Positions 45,101-51,452 of a stretch of 64,000 nucleotides of DNA are shown here, piece by piece (position 1 is the first letter of the stretch; the number at the start of each line of letters is the position of its first letter). This DNA comes from Chloroflexota bacterium (GTDB taxonomy: Bacteria > Chloroflexota > UBA6077 > FW602-bin22 > JAMCVK01): contig JAMCVK010000004.1 in assembly GCA_023475225.1 (NCBI GenBank), positions 1 to 64,000 of the forward strand, written 5' to 3'. The translations under genes and the position numbers were made by a program. The notes beneath the pieces were generated by a model, which saw only the letters and a list, made by a program, of their open reading frames with translations, was not told where the DNA came from and did no database searches.

Positions 45101-45348
45101 AGGTATTCCAGGAACACCTTAGGGTCTTGATCAGCGCTCTCCAGCGAATACCAGCAGACCGGCAGCTCGACCTCGTGGGCAAAATCGATGAGCATGGTCG
45201 TCTTGCCGTAGCCGGCTGGCGCAGAGATGATGATCAGACGACGGTCACCGTACTGGTGGAGAAAATCGATCAGGCGCGGGCGGCGGAGGATGTTGGGATG
45301 CCGTGGCGGCACCAGGATCTTGGTGATGAATCTGGGTATCTCACTCAT
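42145..45348 (-). CDS. MalT-like ATPase/TPR regulator with SARP (BTAD) output
   Basis: Large STAND-type transcription regulator of about 1067 residues. The N-terminal NTPase has a P-loop in IISAPAGYGKTTMLIDFA and FFLILDDYQNV as Walker B. The middle (about 380-740) is a run of TPR repeats, for example ALALNNLGVLYHHQGHHSRA. The C-terminal 250 residues are a SARP module: an OmpR-like winged helix (LRREQVMAALWPDLRES, NFHSTLYRLRQAL) and the BTAD domain with LAELAAHYGCKGAYEQSIALCRRIL and GDRPAALRHYQRY. The order is MalT-like, opposite to AfsR, where the DNA-binding domain comes first. The ATG at 45348 follows AGGGGAGC. Divergent from the operator at 45559-45606, which it probably controls. Confidence 0.9.
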   Translation of the reverse strand: MSEIPRFITKILVPPRHPNILRRPRLIDFLHQYGDRRLIIISAPAGYGKTTMLIDFAHEVELPVCWYSLESADQDPKVFLEYLIASLAQRFPSFGQRMRSFLREVSDVSREMNSAIGLLVSEIQTAIPEYFFLILDDYQNVDASEEVNTALDLLLYYLPENCHIILATRTLPKLTLSRLAAYRQVAGLGISDLRFTAEEIRELLSQNYKIILPPKAAEELASHSEGWITGIILTTHNMWQGLFESLIRAKGAGGPIFDYLAAEVYARQSEEVRQFLLGSAVLPQMKASRCDDLLGSADSQRILEYLEENNLFIIRLEGDWYRYHHLFQEFLEEKLRREDEERFVSLHLKAAGMAREGKEWEQAVQHYLRADRPAAAAELLAAVSEEMVNAGKWETLLRLSALLPEESLSHCPHLLLQWGRACIYRDELDTANELFERAYACFAAVADKVNMARSLALKSSVLLSKRQYAASIAECQKALSMVPEGAPVVLAQAYKNMGMSHSALGRFSEGIEDLKRSLDLYAEDGDLFNLAAVQEALGVANARQGDLSEAIAYHRQALHSWEKLGNAGARALALNNLGVLYHHQGHHSRAQALLENALTIAEEAGYLRVAGLALSSLGDVQRDLGQYQGARQTYERALELARRLDDPFLITYCLDALGNTHRLLGDYAEAEQLFQQSWQIAQEQGSDYELGLLTISLGTLLYERGERQVAIERLTEATELLARSGAKRELARARFHLAQSLFLDQQLDASIEQLRETLDMVSQLGYDAFLVAEGRRAGPMLRYAAARGVDGGRLTSLLRRIEAGQPPAAESRPLKPPLGVALKTVPRIESYAFGEARVLLNGELVNNLRWRIERAKELFFFLLAHPRPLRREQVMAALWPDLRESKGSINFHSTLYRLRQALYPGVVLLQEGRYRLDPEGDLWSDVAEFESLINEAGSLPKEDDRRVALYERACALYRGPYLEEFYSEWCSTRREELEEEYLRALAELAAHYGCKGAYEQSIALCRRILAVDDYREEAHADLMRYYALSGDRPAALRHYQRYVRFLAKELKTRPSPPLQALYEELQR

Positions 45349-45446
45349 CGGCGCTCCCCTCTTTTTGTTTCCTGTACCCGCCCACGGCCCCCAGCTCAGG
45401 CGATCTTGGGCCAAACGGACCCTGTTCCGGGACGATCTAGTTAAGA

Positions 45447-45452
45447 ATTATA
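45447..45452 (-). promoter_or_regulatory. Candidate -10 box of the SARP regulator
   Basis: Minus-strand TATAAT about 100 bases upstream of the regulator start. The matching -35 position reads GGAAGA, a poor match, so the promoter may be weak or need activation. Confidence 0.45.
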
Positions 45453-45558
45453 GCATATCTTTACACCCATCTTCCCAGCGTCAAGGTTGGTGGGGCTATC
45501 CGATCCTCGTTCGGCTGGATTTTCCCTGCAAGATGGGGCGAAGGTGCGCTTAGAACTG

Positions 45559-45606
45559 GTTTGGCGAGGGTTTGTTCAGAGTTTGTTCAGAGGTAGCCTT
45601 TACAAT
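45559..45606 (+). promoter_or_regulatory. SARP-type operator with 11-bp repeats and -10, copy 1
   Basis: GTTTGTTCAGA occurs at 45570-45580 and 45581-45591, exactly 11 bases apart. A degenerate unit GTTTGGCGAGG precedes in phase at 45559-45569. TACAAT follows at 45601-45606 after nine bases. Direct repeats with 11-bp period just upstream of -10 are the known architecture of SARP binding sites. Confidence 0.75.
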
Positions 45607-45657
45607 ATAAACGGAGGGTGGAGAGTTTCGCCCTATTAAACGATATGGAGGAAGGCG

Positions 45658-45762
45658 ATGCGGAAGGTGCGCGAGGTCTATTGGCAGGTGGGGTATTTGC
45701 TGTTGGTGCTGGTAGCGTTGGTGCTGGCCAGCGGTGCGCCGAACGATTGGCCAGGGGGATAA
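45658..45762 (+). CDS. 34-residue hydrophobic peptide, copy 1
   Basis: Very short gene that begins MRKVREVYWQVG, continues with a Leu/Val/Ala helix (YLLLVLVALVLAS) and ends GAPNDWPGG. ATGGAGGAAGGCG supplies a strong ribosome-binding site seven bases before the ATG. A second copy at 49135-49239 differs in sequence at synonymous sites and at the last residue only, indicating selection on the protein. Basic N-terminus, hydrophobic core and small residues before PNDWPGG resemble a signal peptide with a short mature end. Function unknown; candidates are a secreted signalling peptide for the adjacent TPR regulator or a small membrane protein. Confidence 0.75.
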   Translation: MRKVREVYWQVGYLLLVLVALVLASGAPNDWPGG

Positions 45763-45805
45763 TCTGAGAGGGGCAGTGGCGATCGGGTTGGCTGGGTAAG
45801 GAGAG

Positions 45806-45853
45806 ATGCTCCTGGCCGTTGTGGTCGTAGGGCAAGGTGGAGGGATACATCTG
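45806..45853 (+). pseudogene. 5' stub of a DUF5317 gene
   Basis: The first codons (MLLAVVVVG) are the same as those of the intact DUF5317 gene at 49286, including the GGAGAG leader. Similarity stops at 45833, where unrelated sequence begins and a stop soon follows (after QGGGIHL). It marks the break point of the duplicated module. Confidence 0.75.
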
Positions 45854-45873
45854 TAGCGTAAAGGGGTGGAACG

Positions 45874-46917
45874 ATGAAGATCAATGGTTCAAGGCTGTTG
45901 AGGGGTATCCTTGAGGTTGGCGGGTTAGCCATTCTGGTGCTGGTCATCGTAGTGGTCTTTGGGCAGGTGAATGCGGGCAGACCGTCGAGTACCCCGGCTG
46001 GGATGGAACTAACTCTGCCGCTGGCTGTCAGCCCAACAGTAGGGGCGTCAGTTTACATTTCCCGAGAAGTGGTCGTCACCCCAAGGGGATCTGCTCCTGG
46101 CGAGGTTGGTATCCAGGAGGTACCTGGCGGTCCAGCCGGGCCAAAAAGTTTCGCTGTTAGACCGGATGGGGAGGTGTACATCCTGGATACAGTAAACCAT
46201 CGCATCAACAGGTACGCAGGTCAGGGAACGTTCCTGTCCAGCGTCGTTTACCAGCCGTCTATCTTTGGCTGTGACCTGGCTGTCGCCTCGGATGGGGCCC
46301 TTTATGTGCTGGACGGGTCAGACTTTTGGACAGTAAGGCGATACGAACCAGATGGCACCCCATCCTTGGTGTATAAGCACCCTATGCGAATACAGATATC
46401 CCACATCGGGCTTGTCGCCGCTAACCTGCTGGCCGAGAGCCGAGGGATCGGTGCAGATATGGTTATCACCCTTGGGAATGCTCAGCGGGAGTTCTCCCCG
46501 AATGAGCAGGTGAGGACGAAACGGGACGGGTTGCTCTATCGAGCGGGTACCTTCACGGGGAGATTGGTGCGGAGTGCCACGGGGAAAGGAGGTTATGTAG
46601 AGAGAGTCCTGGCCGATGGGAAGATGTTGCGACTAGACCTCACCGTGGATGGCTTCGTGGCGGCAACGCCTGGCTTCGATGTGGATGTTGCTGGGAATAT
46701 CTACGTCGTGGTTCAGGTAGACAGGAATGGTCGAGGGGATATCGATGAACGGGTGCTGAGGTACAGCCCCGCTGGGAAGTTGCTGGACAACGTGGATATA
46801 GACGACAGGTATTATGCCGTTCCCTCGAGAGCTGTCCTGGTCGATGAGCGGGGTGACATTTATCAGCTCCTCCCGGCGAAGGACAGAACAGTTATAAAAA
46901 AGTGGGAGAGGAGGTAG
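45874..46917 (+). CDS. Secreted propeller-like (NHL-type) repeat protein
   Basis: Exported protein of 347 residues. The N-terminal signal anchor is LEVGGLAILVLVIVVVFG. The rest has repeated short strands of the NHL/beta-propeller style: FAVRPDGEVYILDTVNHRIN, LAVASDGALYVLDGSD, FDVDVAGNIYVVVQVDRNG and LVDERGDIYQLLP. Likely an extracellular binding or sensor protein. Lies immediately after module copy 1 and 19 bases before the NlpC/P60-like gene, so all may be read from the SARP-controlled promoter. Not matched to a named family. Confidence 0.75.
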   Translation: MKINGSRLLRGILEVGGLAILVLVIVVVFGQVNAGRPSSTPAGMELTLPLAVSPTVGASVYISREVVVTPRGSAPGEVGIQEVPGGPAGPKSFAVRPDGEVYILDTVNHRINRYAGQGTFLSSVVYQPSIFGCDLAVASDGALYVLDGSDFWTVRRYEPDGTPSLVYKHPMRIQISHIGLVAANLLAESRGIGADMVITLGNAQREFSPNEQVRTKRDGLLYRAGTFTGRLVRSATGKGGYVERVLADGKMLRLDLTVDGFVAATPGFDVDVAGNIYVVVQVDRNGRGDIDERVLRYSPAGKLLDNVDIDDRYYAVPSRAVLVDERGDIYQLLPAKDRTVIKKWERR

Positions 46918-46936
46918 GGGGATAAATGGTAGCATT

Positions 46937-48892
46937 ATGAACGTCACGACACCTGTTTGTGTTGCTGTCTGTATTTTGGCTTATGTAATCTCGTCGGTAA
47001 CTACCTCCTTTCCGGTGAGCTTTGGAGAGCAAGGCGTAGAGGCCTCTGCGCCGGAAGCCCTTCCTCGGGAGCGAGCCATCTGGACGGCTGAGGATTACCG
47101 CTCCTATGAGTGGTATGCCAACGATGTGGGACTTCAGGTTGGAGTGCGCTACAACTGGGGTGGCTTCGATAGCATCGGTACCTTTCAGAGCAAGCTCGGC
47201 GGCAATGCTACTGGAGGGGTGGATTGCTCCGGCTTCGTCTCGCGGGCTTGGGAGTTGCCAGTAAAGTATAGCACCTATACGCTAACCGATGTATCCTCCC
47301 CGATTGACCGTTTCTCTGCCCAACGGGGTGATATCTATCTGAAGAATGTCTCCGATCCTTCTTTGTCTCACGTCGTTCTCTTTTACTACTATCATCCAGT
47401 AGAGGGGTACCCGATCTTCTATGAGGCGACGGCGGCTGTGAATCCCCCCAGGGTGATATTGAATAAGGAAGATGGATGGAGAAAGATCACTTCCGATTAC
47501 GAGGCACGGCAATATAACAACATCGCTTCGGCTCTTTATACTTATCTTCCCTACGTTAAGGCTGGTGGGGGCTGGCATACTTATATTCGGGTCAGGAACA
47601 TGGACGCCTTCAATGCGGCCAGTGTGGTCATCGAATTCTACGATGGTGGGGGTAGCCTGTTGGGATCAAGTGGGTCGTTCAGTGTTGCCCCTGGAGGCGT
47701 TCAGGCCAGGGATGCAGCGGCATACACGAGCGCCGATTTGTGCGTGGCCATTGTGAAATCTGACCACCCGGTCGCTGTTACCGCGGAGGTAAATGGAGGT
47801 GTTCCTGGTGCAGCTGGCTATGAGTCGACGGTGTATTCGGGGATAACCAATGGCTCGGATAAGGTCTTTCTCCCTTCGATTCTGAAGAATGTCTGGGGTG
47901 GCTGGAGCACGGATTTCAGTGTGATGAACATTGGGAGGGAGGCGGCCAATGTCTGGGTCAAGTACTACCGGCGGCTCACCAATGAGGTGTACACGGAGGG
48001 TCCTTTCCTCATCCAGCCCAATGGCTTTCTCAATCGGGACCAGAGGTCCATCTTGCCAGACAACTATGATGGGTCGGCCGTGGTCTATACGGCCAGTGGG
48101 GAGAGCGATGCCAATCGTCAGGTTGTGGTGGTGGCTCGCGAGCGGCTAGATCCGTCCACCATCGCTGAGCTGTATGACGGTTTCAACAGTGAAGATGGAC
48201 GACGGGCGGTGCGGGCGCCAGTGATCATGAACAACTACTATGGTTGGAGCACCACCTTTGTGGTGCAGAACATGGGCTGTCGGGAGAGTTGGGTGGACGT
48301 TCAATACCGGCGGGAGGGGGATGGTGCTGTCTACGATGAACCGAATGAGGCTTCCCTTCCTCCCATCAAGGATATGCAGCTGTACAATCCTAACAGCAAC
48401 CTACCGGGAGGTTTCAATGGGGCTGGGGTGGCCACGACGGAGTGGGCAGCGCACCAGCCGCTGGCCGCTATCGTCAATGAGTTCAACGGGACGAGTCTGA
48501 CGATGAGTTATGAGGGGTCCTCGATAGGGGCGAACATCCTCTATGCCCCGACGGTGTTCAAGCGGGCTGGGGCGAACAGCATCTCGTCGTCGATCACGGT
48601 GCAGAATCTGATGGGTTATGCGACCACGGTGTACATCGCCTATTATTGGGGAGACGGGACAGCTGTATCTGGGGCGACGCAGGGGTTCGTGGTAGAGCCG
48701 CTTAAGTCCCATCTGGTCTATCTGCCGAACAATGGGAATCTGCCGGATGGCTTTGATGGGTCGGCGTACATCTGGAACAATGATGGGGCTCGGCTGGCAG
48801 TAGTGGTCAATATTGAGGATGGGGGTACGCAGGGGGATCGGGGGCGCAGTTACACGGTGCCTATCCCTAGGGTGGATGAGAGCAATCCTTAG
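46937..48892 (+). CDS. Secreted NlpC/P60-like protein with C-terminal beta repeats
   Basis: Exported protein of 651 residues. After a signal segment (VAVCILAYVISSVTTSFPVS) comes an NlpC/P60-type domain: GVRYNWGGFDSIGTF, the catalytic-cysteine motif GGVDCSGFVSRAWEL and the histidine in LSHVVLFYYYHPV. From about residue 200 to the end there are four related beta-rich repeats of about 110 residues, each with an XXNXXXGWST-FXVXNXG-like pattern (for example SILKNVWGGWSTDFSVMNIG and PVIMNNYYGWSTTFVVQNMG). The repeats may bind wall or polysaccharide. Ends 34 bases before a 44-bp perfect palindrome. Confidence 0.82.
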   Translation: MNVTTPVCVAVCILAYVISSVTTSFPVSFGEQGVEASAPEALPRERAIWTAEDYRSYEWYANDVGLQVGVRYNWGGFDSIGTFQSKLGGNATGGVDCSGFVSRAWELPVKYSTYTLTDVSSPIDRFSAQRGDIYLKNVSDPSLSHVVLFYYYHPVEGYPIFYEATAAVNPPRVILNKEDGWRKITSDYEARQYNNIASALYTYLPYVKAGGGWHTYIRVRNMDAFNAASVVIEFYDGGGSLLGSSGSFSVAPGGVQARDAAAYTSADLCVAIVKSDHPVAVTAEVNGGVPGAAGYESTVYSGITNGSDKVFLPSILKNVWGGWSTDFSVMNIGREAANVWVKYYRRLTNEVYTEGPFLIQPNGFLNRDQRSILPDNYDGSAVVYTASGESDANRQVVVVARERLDPSTIAELYDGFNSEDGRRAVRAPVIMNNYYGWSTTFVVQNMGCRESWVDVQYRREGDGAVYDEPNEASLPPIKDMQLYNPNSNLPGGFNGAGVATTEWAAHQPLAAIVNEFNGTSLTMSYEGSSIGANILYAPTVFKRAGANSISSSITVQNLMGYATTVYIAYYWGDGTAVSGATQGFVVEPLKSHLVYLPNNGNLPDGFDGSAYIWNNDGARLAVVVNIEDGGTQGDRGRSYTVPIPRVDESNP

Positions 48893-48926
48893 GGTGATAA
48901 ATTGCTGGGGTTAACCAATGGGGATA

Positions 48927-48970
48927 GCTGTGAGGCGGGTGGGGCGCATGCGCCCCACCCGCCTCACAGC
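48927..48970 (+). terminator. 44-bp perfect palindrome after NlpC/P60 gene
   Basis: Two 22-base arms beginning GCTGTGAGGCGGGTGGGGCG meet at a central GCATGC with no loop. As RNA it would form a very stable hairpin. No U-tract follows, so it may terminate or stabilise the upstream mRNA by another route, or act at DNA level. Module copy 2 starts at its right edge. Confidence 0.6.
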
Positions 48971-49023
48971 CTCGTTCGGCTGAATCTTCCCTGCAAAATG
49001 GGGCGAAGGCGCGTCTGGAACTG

Positions 49024-49082
49024 GTTTGGCGAGAGTTTGTTCAGAATTTGTTCAGAGTTTGTTCAGAGATAGCCTTTACAAT
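49024..49082 (+). promoter_or_regulatory. SARP-type operator with 11-bp repeats and -10, copy 2
   Basis: Units GTTTGGCGAGA (49024), GTTTGTTCAGA (49035), ATTTGTTCAGA (49046) and GTTTGTTCAGA (49057) follow each other with a strict 11-base period. TACAAT is at 49077-49082, nine bases after the last unit, the same spacing as in copy 1. Confidence 0.78.
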
Positions 49083-49134
49083 ATAAAACGGAGGGTGGAG
49101 AATTTCGCCCTACTAAACGATATGGAGGAAGGCG

Positions 49135-49239
49135 ATGCGGAAGGTGCGCGAGGTCTATTGGCAGGTGGGGTATTTGCTGTTGGTGCTGGTGGCGTTGGTT
49201 TTGGCCAGCGGTGCGCCGAACGATTGGCCGGGGCCATAA
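49135..49239 (+). CDS. 34-residue hydrophobic peptide, copy 2
   Basis: Second copy of the peptide gene, with the same ribosome-binding site. Starts MRKVREVYWQVG and ends GAPNDWPGP; only the last residue differs from copy 1, while several codon third positions have changed (for example GTA/GTG Val and CTG/TTG choices). Lies 46 bases before DUF5317 and is probably on its transcript. Confidence 0.75.
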   Translation: MRKVREVYWQVGYLLLVLVALVLASGAPNDWPGP

Positions 49240-49285
49240 TCGGCTGAGAGGGGCAGTGGCGATCGGGTTGGATGGGTAAGGAGAG

Positions 49286-49909
49286 ATGCTCCTGGCCGTT
49301 GTGGTCGTAGGGCTCCTCGTTTCCCTCTGGCATGGGGGGCTGCGGTGTCTGCTGTCCCTGCGCATTGCGCTGGGGTGGCTTGTCCTGCTGGCCCTGGCCA
49401 TCCAGGCCTATGGGGTCTACGGGCTGCCGGCCGCCGGTTTGACCTTTCCCATCGTCCTGGGGGCAGGGGGCGTAGCCAAGCTACGGGCGCTCATCTTCAG
49501 CGCTTCTTCTGTCCTCTTGCTGCTGGTGCTCTGGCGCAATCGCCATCTTGGGGGGATGGGGCTTATCGCTCTGGGACTGGGCTTGAACCTGGCGGTGATG
49601 CTGGCCAACGGTGGTTTTATGCCCATCACTCCAGAGGTGGTGACCCAGATTGGACATCTGGAGCGGGTCTATCCCAGCGAAGTAGGGCTGCTGGTGGGCG
49701 GCTCGAAGGGCATTGTGCTCCTGAGGGAGCAGACCAGGTTGTGGTTCCTGTCGGACATCCTGATCCTTTCCTCCAGGGCCTATAGCCCGGGCGACCTCAT
49801 CCTGTGGGTGGGGCTCTTCGTCTTCTTGCAGGGTGGCTCTTCGCCGCTGGCCTGGTTGAAGCGAGCCTCAGGACGCTGCCGCCGACGGGGTGAGCAGGGA
49901 GCCACCTGA
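49286..49909 (+). CDS. DUF5317 integral membrane protein
   Basis: Membrane protein of 207 residues with about five helices, for example AVVVVGLLVSLWHGGL, LGWLVLLALAIQAYGVYGL and IALGLGLNLAVMLANGGFMPI. The NGGFMPITPE motif and later SDILILSSRAYSPGDLILWVG loop are typical of DUF5317, a family found in Chloroflexota and Actinobacteria without known function. It is preceded by the 34-residue peptide gene and the phased operator. Confidence 0.82.
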   Translation: MLLAVVVVGLLVSLWHGGLRCLLSLRIALGWLVLLALAIQAYGVYGLPAAGLTFPIVLGAGGVAKLRALIFSASSVLLLLVLWRNRHLGGMGLIALGLGLNLAVMLANGGFMPITPEVVTQIGHLERVYPSEVGLLVGGSKGIVLLREQTRLWFLSDILILSSRAYSPGDLILWVGLFVFLQGGSSPLAWLKRASGRCRRRGEQGAT

Positions 49910-50055
49910 TTACCGACGGCCAGGAGCGGCCATAATTCAGTCAGAGGTCCTGCCTATCCACGTACAGAGCTCGCCGGAGGGCGACTCGGACACGGCGGGG
50001 ATGGTATCCCTGGCCGAAGGGGTTGGTTTGTCCTGCGGTGAGACCGACTGAAGAT

Positions 50056-50075
50056 GAGCCCCCTTAAGGGGGCTC
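50056..50075 (+). terminator. 20-bp perfect palindrome before the NHLP-like gene
   Basis: GAGCCCCC and GGGGGCTC flank a TTAA loop. It could end the DUF5317 transcript or act in the 5' leader of the next gene, whose GAGGAGG lies shortly downstream. Only a weak T-poor tail follows. The spacer 49910-50055 before it holds no recognised feature. Confidence 0.5.
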
Positions 50076-50098
50076 TAATCTGACGATGAGGAGGCAGC

Positions 50099-50362
50099 AT
50101 GTCTTACTATGGCCTACAGGCGGTCGTTGGTACGGCCATCGTCGATCGACAGTTCCGCGATGCGCTACTGGAGGATGCGGAGGGGGTCATTGGTGGGTTC
50201 GACCTGACTGAGGAGGAGTTCGGGGTGGTGGCCTCCATCAGGGCCAATAGCCTGGAGCAGTTCGCCGCCCAGCTGCACGATTGGCTCACCACGTCCTCCC
50301 CGCCGCTGCGGCGGGCGAGGTGGTCGGGGATCGACTATCGGGCCCTGCGCCTGGCTGGTTAA
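50099..50362 (+). CDS. NHLP/Os1348-like small protein (RiPP-leader-like)
   Basis: Protein of 87 residues resembling the nitrile-hydratase-alpha-like leader peptide clan (Os1348/Franean1_4349 types): VVGTAIVDRQFRDALLEDAE, then GFDLTEEEFGVVASI and LEQFAAQLHDWL. In RiPP pathways such regions are leaders of precursor peptides. The C-terminal tail (TTSSPPLRRARWSGIDYRALRLAG) would be the core, with Thr, Ser and Trp available, but no Cys. GAGGAGG precedes the ATG. No maturase, cyclodehydratase or lanthipeptide synthetase gene is nearby, so it may instead be a stand-alone regulatory NHLP protein. Confidence 0.65.
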   Translation: MSYYGLQAVVGTAIVDRQFRDALLEDAEGVIGGFDLTEEEFGVVASIRANSLEQFAAQLHDWLTTSSPPLRRARWSGIDYRALRLAG

Positions 50363-50363
50363 G

Positions 50364-50668
50364 GGGCGAGTCCTTCCCTCTGGAGGGAAGCTCCCTCCAG
50401 AGGGAAGGGAGACCGTCGAACGATGGGGGTTCCAAGGGGGGCACAGCCCCACAGCTGGGATGGACTGTGGGACACGACCTTTCTTCCCCTTCTCCCGCTG
50501 GACTGGAAGCCCGCCGAAGGAGGATGGGGAGTGTCCGCCTTCGGCGGATGGGAGAGGGAGCAAGGGGTGAGGGTCAACTGGGATGGTCCGGGGATGCAGC
50601 CTATAGCCAGATCCCCTTCTCCCGCTGGGGGAGGTCTAGGGGGAAGCCCCCTCTAAAGGGAGGGTTAT
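50364..50668. repeat. Mosaic hairpin repeat block
   Basis: Contains TCTGGAGGGAAGC/GCTCCCTCCAGA inverted arms, GGGGCACAGCCCCAC, GTCCGCCTTCGGCGGA and CTTCTCCCGCTGGGGGAGG. Sequence from 50669 to 50772 shows nothing recognisable. Confidence 0.75.
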
Positions 50669-50772
50669 AAGCGGGAGCTCTCCTGAGTGTTCGCTGCTGA
50701 GGTTAGGCATCTATTATGTAGAAGGGATGATCCATTGTTGGGTTTGAGATATGTAGCGGTCGAGGTAGGGGG

Positions 50773-51159
50773 GTGGTGTTCATTAAGAAGAGGGTTTTGA
50801 TTGGTGATGCCAATTTGGCCATTCGCCAGCTACTGGGCTTTACGCTGGGCGAGGATGACTTCCAGCTCTTCTACGCTGGGGATGGGGAGGAGGCTCTGCG
50901 GGTGGGCTTGTGTGAGAAGCCCCATCTGGCCCTGTTGGAGGAGGAGCTACCTGTCTTAAGCGGAGGGGAGGTTTGTCGTCTCTTGAAGAAGAACATCCCG
51001 GGGATAAAGGTTATTCTGTTTTCCAGCCGGGATGGCGATGAGGCGGGCTATGGGACGAATGGTCGCCTGGTTAAGCCCTTCAGTCCCCTGGCGTTGCTCC
51101 AGAGGGTCTACGCGTTGCTGGAGGGTGAGGAAGAGCAACAGCAGAGAAACGCTGGCTGA
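50773..51159 (+). CDS. Stand-alone receiver-like protein lacking phospho-Asp
   Basis: Single CheY-like receiver of 128 residues. RVLIGDANLAIRQLLGFTL has the acidic pair position reduced to one Asp, and the phosphoacceptor strand reads LALLEEELPVLSGG, with Glu where Asp is expected. The conserved Thr/Ser (VILFSSRDGD) and Lys (GRLVKPFSPLALLQRV) remain. Glu can mimic phospho-Asp, so this may be a constitutive or phosphorylation-independent pseudo-receiver. Start GTG at 50773 or 50776. It may act with the PAS-HD-GYP gene 530 bases downstream. Confidence 0.8.
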   Translation: MVFIKKRVLIGDANLAIRQLLGFTLGEDDFQLFYAGDGEEALRVGLCEKPHLALLEEELPVLSGGEVCRLLKKNIPGIKVILFSSRDGDEAGYGTNGRLVKPFSPLALLQRVYALLEGEEEQQQRNAG

Positions 51160-51204
51160 GCGCAGCCTTTGTCCCGCGGGGGTGGAGATGTGCTGTGGCA
51201 AGGT

Positions 51205-51452
51205 TCAGGGTGGGGCGCAGCCCCACTAGTGGGATGGTCTGGAGATGCGGCCCATATCCAATCCACCCTTCTCCCGCGGATTAGGGGTATCCCCAAGCCT
51301 TTGTTCCCCCTCTCCCGCCGGAGCAGGGGGTAGTCCAGAAGGGGGGCAACCCCCCTTCTGGTGCGCCGAAGGCGGATATCCGCCTTCGGCGGATGTCCTA
51401 GCTTACCTATCCCCCCTTCTCCCGCTGGGAGAAGGGGGCAGGGGGATGAGGG
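51205..51452. repeat. Mosaic hairpin repeat block
   Basis: Includes GGGGCGCAGCCCCACTAG, CAGAAGGGGGGCAACCCCCC, two facing CCGCCTTCGGCGG-type hairpins at about 51364-51396, CTTCTCCCGCTGGGAGAAGG and GGGGGATGAGGGCC. The remaining 51453-51691 holds no recognised gene. Confidence 0.75.

Larger units (their letters stand above)
45505..45833 (+). repeat. Regulatory/peptide module, copy 1 (direct repeat)
   Basis: A 329-base segment almost identical to 48970-49313. It contains the phased operator, a -10 box, the 34-residue peptide gene and the first bases of a DUF5317 gene. Homology stops abruptly after GTGGTCGTAGGGC, nine or ten codons into DUF5317; beyond it the reading frame ends within a few codons. 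Confidence 0.92.
48970..49313 (+). repeat. Regulatory/peptide module, copy 2 (direct repeat)
   Basis: A 344-base segment homologous to 45505-45833; it is longer mainly because it has one more 11-bp operator unit. It runs without break into an intact DUF5317 gene, so this is probably the original copy. Confidence 0.92.

Noticed and set aside
49910-50098. Structured leader upstream of the NHLP-like gene as a riboswitch
   Set aside because: GC-rich segments can pair and CCGAAGGGG recalls glycine aptamers, but the rest of that or any other consensus is missing. Only the 20-bp palindrome is reported.
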